The notes under the pieces are model-generated. The model saw only the letters and a list, made by a program, of their open reading frames with translations. It ran no database searches and was not told the origin of the DNA. A stretch of 64,000 bases of DNA from Mesorhizobium sp. B2-4-15 (lineage in GTDB: Bacteria; Pseudomonadota; Alphaproteobacteria; Rhizobiales; Rhizobiaceae), in assembly GCF_006658505.1 (NCBI RefSeq), contig NZ_VFUZ01000020.1:59156-123155 (forward strand), read 5' to 3'. Position numbers and translations under genes: made by a program. Of this stretch, positions 34,386 to 42,830 are shown in pieces; position 1 is the first letter of the stretch, and each line of letters begins with the position of its first letter.

Positions 34386-35518
34386 AGCGCGTCTTCCTCT
34401 ATGTCCAGCACCTGCTCGGTATCGGCCATCTCGCGCGCTCCAGCCGCATCGCGGCGGCTCTGGTCGATGACGGGTTTGACGTAACCGTCGTGACCGGCGG
34501 AGCGCCGATCGCGGGGTTTCCGGGACCGGGAGTAAAATCTGTAACCTTGCCACCTGTCACTTCCGGTGATGAAGGATTTTCCGGACTGGTCGACCTGCAA
34601 GGCAAACCGGTCGATGAGGATTTCAAGAAGCGGCGTGCGGAGATGCTGCTGCAGGCATTCCGGGATTGCAGGCCTGATATCGTCATTGTCGAGGCGTTTC
34701 CCTTTGGACGCCGGCAGATGCGTTTCGAACTCTTGCCGTTGATCGAGGCCATCGACGCGACGTCGCCCAGACCGCTGCTGGCGACGTCGGTCCGTGACAT
34801 CCTTCAGGAGCGCGTCAAGCCGGGCCGCAACGAGGAAACGGTCGATCTCATCAACAGGCATTTCGACCTGGTTTTGGTCCACGGCGATCCGGCTTTCGCA
34901 ACCCTCGACAAGACATTTCCACTGGCTGGGGCGATCAGGGCCGAGATCACCTACACAGGGCTCGTCGCCGCGCCGCCGTCGCCCGCGGCCTCCGAGCGCT
35001 TCGATGTTCTTGTGTCGGTTGGCGGCGGGGCTGCCGGAAAGAGCCTTGTCAGATCCACCGTCGCAGCGGCGCGGAATGCCGAGAATGGTTGGAAATGGTG
35101 CCTGATCACCGGCCCGAACCTGCCGAAAGACGAATTCGACGCGATCGCTGGCGATGCCACGCCGGGCCTGTCCATTTTCCGGTTCCGCGAGGATTTCGCC
35201 AGCCTGCTAACCGGCGCCCGCCTGTCGGTCTCGCAGGCGGGTTACAACACGGTCTGCGATGTCCTGCGCGCGGGTTGTCGCTCCCTGCTCGTTCCATTTG
35301 CAGCCGGCGGTGAAACCGAACAAACGGTTCGCGCCCTGATGCTCGAAGAACTCGGCCTTGCGACGGTGCTGATGGAAAAGGACCTAACGCCTGAAAGTTT
35401 GACGCAAGCGATCGAACAGGCGCTTTTGGCACCGACGCCAACCGCGCATCGTCTCGATCTAGAAGGCGCGCGTCACTCGGCGCAAATCCTGCGCGAGCGG
35501 TATCGAACAGTTCCCTGA
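34382..35518 (+). CDS. MurG-like glycosyltransferase
   Basis: A roughly 378-residue GT-B protein. FLYVQHLLGIGHLARSSRIA at the N-terminus matches the GIGHL opening seen in the first gene of the operon, and QAGYNTVCDVLRAGCRSLLVPF is the C-terminal nucleotide-sugar site. I place the start at TTG 34382, a TTGA overlap with the previous stop; a GTG at 34367 is the alternative and would add five residues. Last gene of the glycosyltransferase operon. Confidence 0.82.
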   Translation: MKRVFLYVQHLLGIGHLARSSRIAAALVDDGFDVTVVTGGAPIAGFPGPGVKSVTLPPVTSGDEGFSGLVDLQGKPVDEDFKKRRAEMLLQAFRDCRPDIVIVEAFPFGRRQMRFELLPLIEAIDATSPRPLLATSVRDILQERVKPGRNEETVDLINRHFDLVLVHGDPAFATLDKTFPLAGAIRAEITYTGLVAAPPSPAASERFDVLVSVGGGAAGKSLVRSTVAAARNAENGWKWCLITGPNLPKDEFDAIAGDATPGLSIFRFREDFASLLTGARLSVSQAGYNTVCDVLRAGCRSLLVPFAAGGETEQTVRALMLEELGLATVLMEKDLTPESLTQAIEQALLAPTPTAHRLDLEGARHSAQILRERYRTVP

Positions 35519-35568
35519 AAATGGAGCCTGGTTTCGGAAATGTACATGATGAAACAGGCGATTGGTCC

Positions 35569-35672
35569 TAACGCGCGTCGCGTCGGGTGAGATTAGTGCG
35601 GCGCGCTTCAAGTCCTTGTTTTTATGCAGGTCGTCCCAAAACCGCTACGCACTTTTGGGCGAAACGCATTAA
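35569..35672. repeat. Second type of rhizobial hairpin repeat
   Basis: Begins TAACGCGCGTCGCGTCGGGTG and ends with a hairpin CCCAAAA-CCGCTACGCAC-TTTTGGG inside a TGC/GCA frame, then ATTAA. The inner stem resembles the CCGAAAA/TTTTCGG hairpin of the 24.2-kb element, so they may be related families. It lies between the convergent glycosyltransferase operon and the methyltransferase gene. Confidence 0.65.
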
Positions 35673-36343
35673 ACAGTTCCAATCAGCATGAAGCGCGTAT
35701 AATTTTTTGTCGGTAGTTCGCCGGCGAACCGCACCTCCCGCAGCGCCGCCATTGCTTCGAAGGCTGCAAGTGAAGCCACGCAGTTGATATGCGTAGGCTC
35801 GCTGAAATAGTCGTTGGATTGCAGCAGCACATTCGTGCCCCGCGGAAGCAGATCAAGCCAGGCGCGCAGATCGGCTATGTGTTCGCAGCTCGTATTGACG
35901 ATCAGGTCGGAGCGCCCGGCCGCATAGTCGAGGGCGTACATATCCGCCGTCAACGCCCGGAAACGGTCGCCGGCTTCCCGGTTAAGGGTCCGGGCGACCG
36001 GCGCGACTTCGGGATCGATGTCGATACTATCGACCGCCGCGATGTCGAAACGGGCATCGTTGAAAAGCATTGCCGGCAATACGCCGTACCATCCACCCAG
36101 AACCCATATGCGCCCGAACCGGCCGCCGCAGCTTTCGACCAGCCTGTCGAGCGCCCACATCTTGCAGGCGACCTGCTTGTGGTTGAAGGCGTTGGCGATA
36201 TCGGCGTTCGGATGCTTGGTGATGACGCGCGCCAGCCCTGCCACGAGAGGGTGGTTGACATAGGCGGCAATCCCCCGCGTGAGGTCCAGGGCCTGCTCAT
36301 GCCCGTTCATGCCGGCATTGCGTGGTTGCGTGACATCCATCAT
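35669..36343 (-). CDS. Class I SAM-dependent methyltransferase-like protein
   Basis: A 224-residue protein with a Rossmann-type SAM fold: motif I-like RIWVLGGWYGVLPAML, the acidic strand end DSIDIDPEV, and DLIVNTSCEH after the next strand. The classical GxGxG loop is replaced by GGWYG. The substrate is unknown. It diverges from the ABC-type gene at 36611. Confidence 0.72.
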   Translation of the reverse strand: MMDVTQPRNAGMNGHEQALDLTRGIAAYVNHPLVAGLARVITKHPNADIANAFNHKQVACKMWALDRLVESCGGRFGRIWVLGGWYGVLPAMLFNDARFDIAAVDSIDIDPEVAPVARTLNREAGDRFRALTADMYALDYAAGRSDLIVNTSCEHIADLRAWLDLLPRGTNVLLQSNDYFSEPTHINCVASLAAFEAMAALREVRFAGELPTKNYTRFMLIGTV

Positions 36344-36610
36344 AGTTGTCTTCTATGTTGGGATTTGGGGCGACACAACGCAATCTTGCCTCCAGTAATG
36401 CTGTTTGGTTCGCGGACGTGACTGTGCCGCAAGACGCTTCGCCCTTGGCCGGTGCCGGAGAGAGCCTGTTGCGTCGGTTCGGACCATCGGCGTCCGCCGG
36501 CGGCAGGACAATCCCCCGGGGCTCGCTGGCGGCGAAGACATCGCCGATAACGCCGCTCGCCAGCAGGTGCTTTTACATCCGTCCGTCCAACTGAAGGCCC
36601 ACAGTCGCAT

Positions 36611-39325
36611 ATGGAACCCAGCCTAGCCCGCTATATCTGGACGCACACCAAGAAGCAGCAGGTCTGGATATTGATCATCGTCCTGCTTTCGATGATCCCG
36701 TATTTCATGTCCTTCGACCTGCCGAAGCTGATCGTCAACGGCCCTATCCAAGGTCGCGGCTTCGAGCAACCGGGCGCGACGCGGCCATTCATGAGGCTAC
36801 ACTATAACCTGCCGTTCATTGGCGACGTTCAGTTCTTCTCCGGTTTTCAACTCGACCGCAAGGAGACGCTGTTTGCCCTGAGCCTCGTGTTCCTCCTTCT
36901 GGTCATCATCAACGGCCTGTTCAAACTCTACATCAACACCTACAAGGGCCGCCTCGGCGAACGCATGCTGCGGCGTATCCGCTTCGATCTGGTCGATCTC
37001 GTGCTGCGGTTTCCGCCGCGTTACTTCAAGCGGGTGAAATCCGCCGAAGTGGCGACCATGGTGAAGGACGAGGTGGAGCCGCTGGGCGGCTTCATCGGCG
37101 ACGCCTTCCTGCAGCCGGTACTGCTGGGCGGCCAGGCGCTGACGGCCATGCTGTTCATCATGGTCCAGAACGCCTGGCTCGGAATGATAGCGGTCGTGAT
37201 CGTGGTGATCCAGATCGTGCTCATTCCGCGAATGCGGCGGCGGCTGATCGTGCTCGGGCGCCGGCGACAGCTGACGGCGCGTGCACTTTCGGGCCGGGTC
37301 GGCGAAATCGTCGACGGCATCGGCGCGGTTCATATCCACGATACATCGAACTACGAGCGCGCCGACATCGCTGCCCGGCTTGGGCTCATCTTCAAGATAC
37401 GCTTCGATCTTTACCAATGGAAATTCATGGTGAAGTTCCTCAACAATATTCTCGCGCAGGTCACGCCCTTCCTGTTCTACATGATCGGCGGATATCTGGT
37501 GATCGAGGGGCGGCTGGATGTCGGCCAGCTCGTGGCGGTGATCAGCGCCTACAAGGACCTGCCCGGACCGATGAAGGAACTGATCGACTGGGATCAGGAC
37601 CGGCAGGATGTCCAGGTCAAGTATCAGCAGGTCGTTGAACAGTTCACCGTCGAGGGTGTCATTGCGCCGAGAATCGAGGCATTGACGATCGAAGATCCAC
37701 CTCCGATGACCGGCCCGCTGTCGGCGATCAGTCTGTCCATGGCGGACGATGGCGGTGCAATGCTCCTCGACCGTATCTCGCTCCAGATCAACCCGGGTGA
37801 GACGGTGGCGCTGGTCAGTACCGCAACGGGTGGGGCGGAGGCGCTGGCAGAAGCCTTCGCGCGACTGGACTGGCCGGACAGCGGAAGGGTCGCTTCGGGA
37901 GCCGACGACCTGCTCGAAATCCCCGAAGCGGTGACCGGCAGGCGCATGTCCTATGCCTCGTCGGATGTTTTCCTGTTCCAGGCAAGCCTCCGCGACAACC
38001 TGCTCTACGGGTTGAAGCATGCGCCGCTGACATCGGTGACCTATGACGGCACCGCGGCCGACCAGCGCCGCTGGGATATCGAGGAAGCGCGCCGGTCGGG
38101 CAATCCGGATATTGATATCCAAAGCGACTGGATCGACTATGCTTCCGCCGGTGCTACCGGCCCGCACGACCTCTTTGAAGTCGTGCGGCGGGTGCTCGAC
38201 GCGGTTGTTCTGTCGCGCGACATTCTGGATCTTGGCTTGCGCTCTTCGGCCGACCTGACGCGTCACAAGGGGTTTGCCGGGCGGATCGTGGAACTGCGTG
38301 CGACGTTGCGAACCCGGCTGGAACGCGAAGGCCTGAGCGGCCTGGTGGTTCCTTTCGAACCGGGCGCCTACAACAAGGAAGCAACGATCGGCCAAAACCT
38401 GCTCTTCGGCGCCGCCGCCGGTCCCGAACTGGCCGACCGGGCTCTGGCGGCCAATCCGTATTTCGCTTCCGTGCTGAGGCAAGCCGGCCTCGACCGCACG
38501 CTCTACGAAATGGGCATGGAGATCGCAGAGCAGGCGATCGAACTGTTTGCCGACCTGCCGCCCGATCACCAGTTCTTCCAGCAGCTCGCCTTCATGAGCG
38601 CCGAAGAGATCCCCGCCTACGAAACCTTGCTGCAACGGCTCAAGAACCGTCCCTACGAGGCGGTTTCGGAGGCCGACCGCGCCATGATCGTCACCCTGAG
38701 CTTTGCCTATATCGAGCCCCGGCACCGCTTCGGCCTGCTGAGCGACGAGCTGATGAGCAAGATCGTCGCTGCGCGCAATTTATTCTACGAAAACCTACCG
38801 CCCGAGCTGCAAAATGCGGTCGAACGGTACGATCCTGCCAAATACATTGCCGCGGCTACCGTCATGGACAATGTGCTGTTCGGCCGTGTGGGCAACAATC
38901 ATCCCGACGCGCCGGACCGCATACGCTCCATCGTCTATGACATCCTTGACGAACTGGGGCTTTATTCCGAACTTCTTGATGTCGGCCTGGACTTCAACGT
39001 CGGCTCCGGCGGCAGGCGTCTGACTAGTGGCCAGCGACAGAAGCTCGACGTCGCCCGGGCCCTGCTCAAGCGTCCCGATTTTCTCATTCTCAACCGGCCG
39101 CTGTCGGCGCTCGACCAGCGTGTGCAGGACAAGGTGCTGCGAAACGTGATCGAGGAAGCCAGACGCGACGGCCGTTCGCCGGCAATCGTGTGCGTCGTGA
39201 CGAATCCGGCAATGGCAACGATGTTCGATCGCGTTGTCGTGTTCGACTCGGGTCGTTTGGCGGAAGACGGAACTCACGAGACACTTTTGGCGGGGAACGG
39301 TGTCTTCAAGGAGCTGCTGTCATAG
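36611..39325 (+). CDS. ABC-type membrane protein with degenerate ATPase domain
   Basis: A 904-residue half-transporter. Residues about 15-340 form an exporter-type membrane domain with six helices. The ATPase domain is odd: where Walker A belongs (GETVALVSTATGG, near 395) the Lys is missing; the Q-loop reads YASSDVFLF without Gln; about 340 residues, largely extra, follow before a normal signature LTSGQRQKLDVARALL (near 805); Walker B ends NRPLSALD in place of DEPTSALD; and the H-loop has CVVTNPAM instead of a His. It therefore probably binds or hydrolyses ATP poorly. The extra part includes helical segments such as LADRALAANPYFASVL. Neighbours suggest a regulated role in glycan export, which is inference. 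Confidence 0.8.
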   Translation: MEPSLARYIWTHTKKQQVWILIIVLLSMIPYFMSFDLPKLIVNGPIQGRGFEQPGATRPFMRLHYNLPFIGDVQFFSGFQLDRKETLFALSLVFLLLVIINGLFKLYINTYKGRLGERMLRRIRFDLVDLVLRFPPRYFKRVKSAEVATMVKDEVEPLGGFIGDAFLQPVLLGGQALTAMLFIMVQNAWLGMIAVVIVVIQIVLIPRMRRRLIVLGRRRQLTARALSGRVGEIVDGIGAVHIHDTSNYERADIAARLGLIFKIRFDLYQWKFMVKFLNNILAQVTPFLFYMIGGYLVIEGRLDVGQLVAVISAYKDLPGPMKELIDWDQDRQDVQVKYQQVVEQFTVEGVIAPRIEALTIEDPPPMTGPLSAISLSMADDGGAMLLDRISLQINPGETVALVSTATGGAEALAEAFARLDWPDSGRVASGADDLLEIPEAVTGRRMSYASSDVFLFQASLRDNLLYGLKHAPLTSVTYDGTAADQRRWDIEEARRSGNPDIDIQSDWIDYASAGATGPHDLFEVVRRVLDAVVLSRDILDLGLRSSADLTRHKGFAGRIVELRATLRTRLEREGLSGLVVPFEPGAYNKEATIGQNLLFGAAAGPELADRALAANPYFASVLRQAGLDRTLYEMGMEIAEQAIELFADLPPDHQFFQQLAFMSAEEIPAYETLLQRLKNRPYEAVSEADRAMIVTLSFAYIEPRHRFGLLSDELMSKIVAARNLFYENLPPELQNAVERYDPAKYIAAATVMDNVLFGRVGNNHPDAPDRIRSIVYDILDELGLYSELLDVGLDFNVGSGGRRLTSGQRQKLDVARALLKRPDFLILNRPLSALDQRVQDKVLRNVIEEARRDGRSPAIVCVVTNPAMATMFDRVVVFDSGRLAEDGTHETLLAGNGVFKELLS

Positions 39326-39361
39326 AGCATTGGACATTCAGATGGGATCATTCCGCCGGTG

Positions 39362-39387
39362 GGAACTTGCCGCAAGGTCAAGGGGTT
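39362..39387 (+). promoter_or_regulatory. Weak candidate stress promoter before the cNMP-binding gene
   Basis: GGAAC at 39362-39366, a 17-base spacer and GGTT at 39384-39387, 126 bases before the cNMP-binding gene. Spacing is within the accepted range but the -10 part is off consensus, and the leader is long. Confidence 0.3.
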
Positions 39388-39513
39388 CAGGTTTCCGGCT
39401 GATCGGGCTCGCCACCTTTCGCGTGGTTCGTCTCGCCATCCGGAACAGAATTGATTCCATCTGGGTGCCGTTTGATCTAGTCTCGCAAACGTGAATTTGG
39501 GAAGGTTGCGACG

Positions 39514-39963
39514 ATGCTGCTCAAGGATGAGGTTGGGATGCTGCAACGCGTCCCCTTGTTCTCCGGCATAGAGCCGACAAAGCTCAAGCTGCTTGCGTTC
39601 ACATCCGACCGCGTCAGCTACGGCGCCGGCCAGATCCTTTTCCGGCAGGGCGACGAAGGGGACGCCGCCTATGTCATCCTCTCAGGCCGGGCGGATATTC
39701 TGGTCGATTCCGACAGCGGGCCGATAAAGGTTGCCGAAATGGTGCCAAATTCGATCGTTGGCGAGATCGCCATATTGTGCAACAGTTCTCGCACTGCCAC
39801 CGTCAGAGCCGCGAGTCCGCTGGAGGTCCTGAGAATCCGCAAGGATCATTTCCTGAGGCTTATGAAGGAGTACCCGGAAATGACCATCGAGGTGTTGCGG
39901 GTTCTTGCCGATCGCCTAAGCCATACGACCGCGGATCTGATCGACGCACGAAGCGCCAAGTAA
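39514..39963 (+). CDS. Stand-alone cyclic nucleotide-binding protein
   Basis: A 149-residue protein consisting of one cyclic-nucleotide-binding domain and a short helix. The beta-roll has GAGQILFRQGDEGDAAYVILSG, and the phosphate-binding cassette reads IVGEIAILCNSSRTATVRA, keeping the Gly-Glu and Arg that contact cAMP or cGMP. It has no DNA-binding or enzymatic domain, so it must signal through a partner. It sits between the ABC-type gene and a metallo-hydrolase; four class III cyclases are encoded within 25 kb. Confidence 0.87.
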   Translation: MLLKDEVGMLQRVPLFSGIEPTKLKLLAFTSDRVSYGAGQILFRQGDEGDAAYVILSGRADILVDSDSGPIKVAEMVPNSIVGEIAILCNSSRTATVRAASPLEVLRIRKDHFLRLMKEYPEMTIEVLRVLADRLSHTTADLIDARSAK

Positions 39964-40038
39964 CGAGTGACGTGCGCTTAATCCTCGCCATCGTGACGGC
40001 ACTGGCTGCCATCTGCGACTGGACTGCGAAGGGCTAGC

Positions 40039-40893
40039 ATGGACGACGACGTTTTCCTGGTCAGGTTTTGGGGTGTGCGCGGCAGCATCGCGGTATCGGG
40101 GCCAGAATTCTCTCGCTATGGCGGCAATACGATCTGCATTGAGATGCGATGCGGCAAGCATACGCTTCTGTTCGACGCGGGCTCCGGCCTGCGGCCCGCT
40201 GGCGGGGCACTTCGGGCGTCGGGCGTGACCGATTTCGACCTGTTCTTCACCCATTGCCACTACGATCACATCATCGGGCTGCCGGCTTTCAAGCCGATAT
40301 ACGACCCGAGCGTCAAGATTACGCTTTGGTCCGGACATCTCGCAGGACGCATGACGACCCGGCAGATGGTCGATGCATTCATACGGCCACCATGGTTTCC
40401 GGTGAAACTCGATATCTGCAAGGCAAGCCTCGACTGCCGCGATTTCGTGTCCGGAGACGTGCTCCGGCCGCGTGAAGGAGTGGTGGTGCGGACCGGCAGT
40501 CTCACCCACCCGGGCGGCTGCATAGGCTACCGGGTCGAATGGGGCGGCCGTGTCGTGGCGGTGATCACGGACACCGAGCATCAGCCGGACAAACTCGATC
40601 AGGCGGTGCTCGGCCTGATCGAAGATGCCGACCTTGTCATTTACGATTGCACCTACACCGAGGAGGAAATGGAACGCCGCCGCGGCAACGGGCACTCGAC
40701 ATGGCAACAGGGCGTCAAGCTCTGCGAGGCGGCCGGTGCGCGGGGGCTTGCGCTGTTTCATCACGATCCGTCACGCACCGACGAGGAACTGGACGAGATG
40801 GAGAGACTGGCCAAGGACAGGTTTGCCGGCGCATTTGCCGCGCGGGATGGCCAGACGCTTGAATTTCCAGTCGCATCGCACAAAGGACGCTGA
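40039..40893 (+). CDS. Metallo-beta-lactamase fold hydrolase (PhnP/cyclic phosphodiesterase-like)
   Basis: A 284-residue MBL protein. It opens RFWGVRGSIAVSGPEFSRYGGNT, typical of the PhnP-like group that cleaves cyclic phosphodiesters, and has FTHCHYDHIIGLP with the metal ligands, an Asp in ITDTEH, and a final His in FHHDPSRTDEE. In other genomes I recall this group fused or adjacent to cyclic-nucleotide-binding domains, which makes a cyclic-nucleotide-related substrate plausible but unproven. Confidence 0.82.
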   Translation: MDDDVFLVRFWGVRGSIAVSGPEFSRYGGNTICIEMRCGKHTLLFDAGSGLRPAGGALRASGVTDFDLFFTHCHYDHIIGLPAFKPIYDPSVKITLWSGHLAGRMTTRQMVDAFIRPPWFPVKLDICKASLDCRDFVSGDVLRPREGVVVRTGSLTHPGGCIGYRVEWGGRVVAVITDTEHQPDKLDQAVLGLIEDADLVIYDCTYTEEEMERRRGNGHSTWQQGVKLCEAAGARGLALFHHDPSRTDEELDEMERLAKDRFAGAFAARDGQTLEFPVASHKGR

Positions 40894-40894
40894 G

Positions 40895-41659
40895 CTATTT
40901 TCCTTTGCCGGCGCCGCGCCCGATCAATGTCCTGATCGGAAGCCATGCACAGGCCTCGGCCTGTGCGGTGACCGTGAACAGCCGTTCGAGGAAAAGCCAG
41001 GCCGATTCATCATGCACGAGATGGTGGGTAAGCAGGCCGACCGGCTCGCCGCCGTCGAATGCATGCTGCAATTGCGCGATGATAGCCTGAACCAATAGGC
41101 CATGATCGCGGCAACCGCGCGTGCCATGCCAGTCCATGATGTCGACATTGCTGTTGATGACCGCCAGCGAAGCCGGCTTCGGCGGCCCATAGACCGACAA
41201 TGCCGCAAATCCTATCGATCCAAGGTCGGGTATCAAGCCGGCGTCGATCCTGTTCCAGGGTGGCACCAGCATCGGAACGGCACGTGCGCCATGCAGGCCG
41301 GTTACGCGCGACAGACCGCGAGCCAGATCATCGAGCACCACCCCGCGTGGCCGATGTGGGCCGAGCTCCTGCTTTTTCTGATTCTCGGGCGCATGATTTC
41401 GGTGCGCCCAGCCATGGATGGCGACCATGGCATGCGGCGCCTCGTCAAGCCGGGCGACAAGCTTCCCGTCGGTCAGCGCCGGAATGACGGCCAGGGTGAC
41501 CGGAACCGCGAATTCACCGGTGAGGTCGAGCAGCCGATCAAGCGCAGGCGTCGGATCCACGGCGTCATCGTCGCGCAGCCAGAACTCTGCCTTACGGTTC
41601 GCCCGTCGCCGGCACGCCAGTTCTTCCACCAAGGGTCGCCAGATCTGATCGGAAGTCAT
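40895..41659 (-). CDS. Polysaccharide deacetylase-like protein
   Basis: A 254-residue NodB-like protein without signal peptide. The metal-site elements are EFWLRDDDAVDPT (Asp cluster) near residue 26 and IHGWAHRNH (His-x-x-x-His) near 81; PMLVPPWNRID follows. It likely removes an acetyl group from a sugar polymer or precursor. Its start overlaps the upstream glycosyltransferase gene by 4 bases, so the two are coupled. A partial gene of the same superfamily lies at the right edge of the window. Confidence 0.8.
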   Translation of the reverse strand: MTSDQIWRPLVEELACRRRANRKAEFWLRDDDAVDPTPALDRLLDLTGEFAVPVTLAVIPALTDGKLVARLDEAPHAMVAIHGWAHRNHAPENQKKQELGPHRPRGVVLDDLARGLSRVTGLHGARAVPMLVPPWNRIDAGLIPDLGSIGFAALSVYGPPKPASLAVINSNVDIMDWHGTRGCRDHGLLVQAIIAQLQHAFDGGEPVGLLTHHLVHDESAWLFLERLFTVTAQAEACAWLPIRTLIGRGAGKGK

Positions 41660-42744
41660 GAAACCGGGACCGTCGCAAGAAGCTCGGCCAGACGCGCCGC
41701 CGCGGCACCGAGGGAGCGCTCTTCGAGGATGAAACGCCTGGCTTCCACGGCCATGATGGTTCTCTCGTCGTTGCGGGTCAGGAGCCTTTCAATGGCGGAA
41801 GCGAACGCCGCCACGTCGCCCGGCGGGGTCAGAAACCCGGCCTTGCCATGCCGCACGACCTCCGGCACGCCGGCGATGTCCTGCGCCACCACCGGCAGGC
41901 CGGCGGCCTGTGCTTCAAGATAGGCAACGCCATAGGCCTCGCCGAAACCCGGCCAGACATAAATTCCCCCACTGTAGAGGACATCCGGCACGGCGGCGGG
42001 CTCGATCGCCCCAAGCCATTCGATACGGTCGACGGGCAAGCCGGCGAATTGCGCTTTGACCTCTTCACGGGCAGGCCCATCCCCGACGACCGACAGCGTC
42101 CAGGATAGGTGGCCGATTGAACCGAGCGCTTGCGCCAGCATGCGATAGCTGTCGACTTTGTCGCCCGGGCGCATCATGGCGACGGTTACGAGGCGCGTCG
42201 GACAACCCCGTGCCGGCGTTTCCCGGAATACCGATGTGTCGATGAAGGGCGAAAGCATGCCGAGCGTGGCGCCGGGTATCGCATCCGCCAGTCCCTGACG
42301 ATCCCGTTGCGTGAAGCAGATGTTCAGCGCCGCCTGTTCGACGGCTCGCGCCACCAACGCTTGCGTATCGGCCCACAGACCGGCGTTGCGCCGCCTCGAA
42401 TAGGAAGCTTCCGCTGTCACATAGGGAACAGCAAAGGCCGATGCCAGCTCGGGCCCGATGAGGTCGGGCGCCTTGTAATACGGATGATAGGAGAACCAGA
42501 GATCGGGCTTGCCGTCACGATCCCAAAGCCTTGTCAGCCGCGCGGCTTCCTCTCGGGCCTCGATCTTGAACGCATCGAAACTTTTCGGCTCCGGTTCGCG
42601 TAGATAGAAGCGCAGTTCGGATGCCAGTTCGACGCTATGCCCTCCATGCTCCAGCGCCTTGACCAGCGCCCGTGCCATCTGGCGGTCGCCGGAGGCAACA
42701 GGATGATGGGGGGACTTCAGCGGCGCGTGGAAGGCAATTCGCAT
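41656..42744 (-). CDS. GT4-family glycosyltransferase
   Basis: A 362-residue GT-B enzyme. The N-terminal half starts IAFHAPLKSPHHPVASGDRQMARAL. The donor half has VGDGPAREEVKAQF and the E-x7-E element FGEAYGVAYLEAQAAGLPVVA, with GVPEVVRHGKAGFL after it. Donor and acceptor are unknown. It forms a two-gene minus-strand operon with the deacetylase and diverges from the DUF3095 gene. Confidence 0.88.
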   Translation of the reverse strand: MRIAFHAPLKSPHHPVASGDRQMARALVKALEHGGHSVELASELRFYLREPEPKSFDAFKIEAREEAARLTRLWDRDGKPDLWFSYHPYYKAPDLIGPELASAFAVPYVTAEASYSRRRNAGLWADTQALVARAVEQAALNICFTQRDRQGLADAIPGATLGMLSPFIDTSVFRETPARGCPTRLVTVAMMRPGDKVDSYRMLAQALGSIGHLSWTLSVVGDGPAREEVKAQFAGLPVDRIEWLGAIEPAAVPDVLYSGGIYVWPGFGEAYGVAYLEAQAAGLPVVAQDIAGVPEVVRHGKAGFLTPPGDVAAFASAIERLLTRNDERTIMAVEARRFILEERSLGAAAARLAELLATVPVS

Positions 42745-42830
42745 CGCCGGACCCTATCATCGGAAAGCCGGCGCAAGTCAATTTCGAAGCACGATCGACT
42801 TCACCTTCAAGCAGAGGAATGTGCTATCTG

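Noticed and set aside
36346..36594. 82-codon plus-strand frame in the divergent region before the ABC-type gene
   Set aside because: No family resemblance and no ribosome site; the region more likely holds the divergent promoters.
36797..38725. 642-codon minus-strand frame opposite the ABC-type gene
   Set aside because: Shadow of the plus-strand protein, whose membrane helices and signature motif are clear.
39435..39475. GGAAC near 39441 as a second stress promoter for the cNMP-binding gene
   Set aside because: The next CGTT is 22 bases away, outside the accepted spacing of 16-17.
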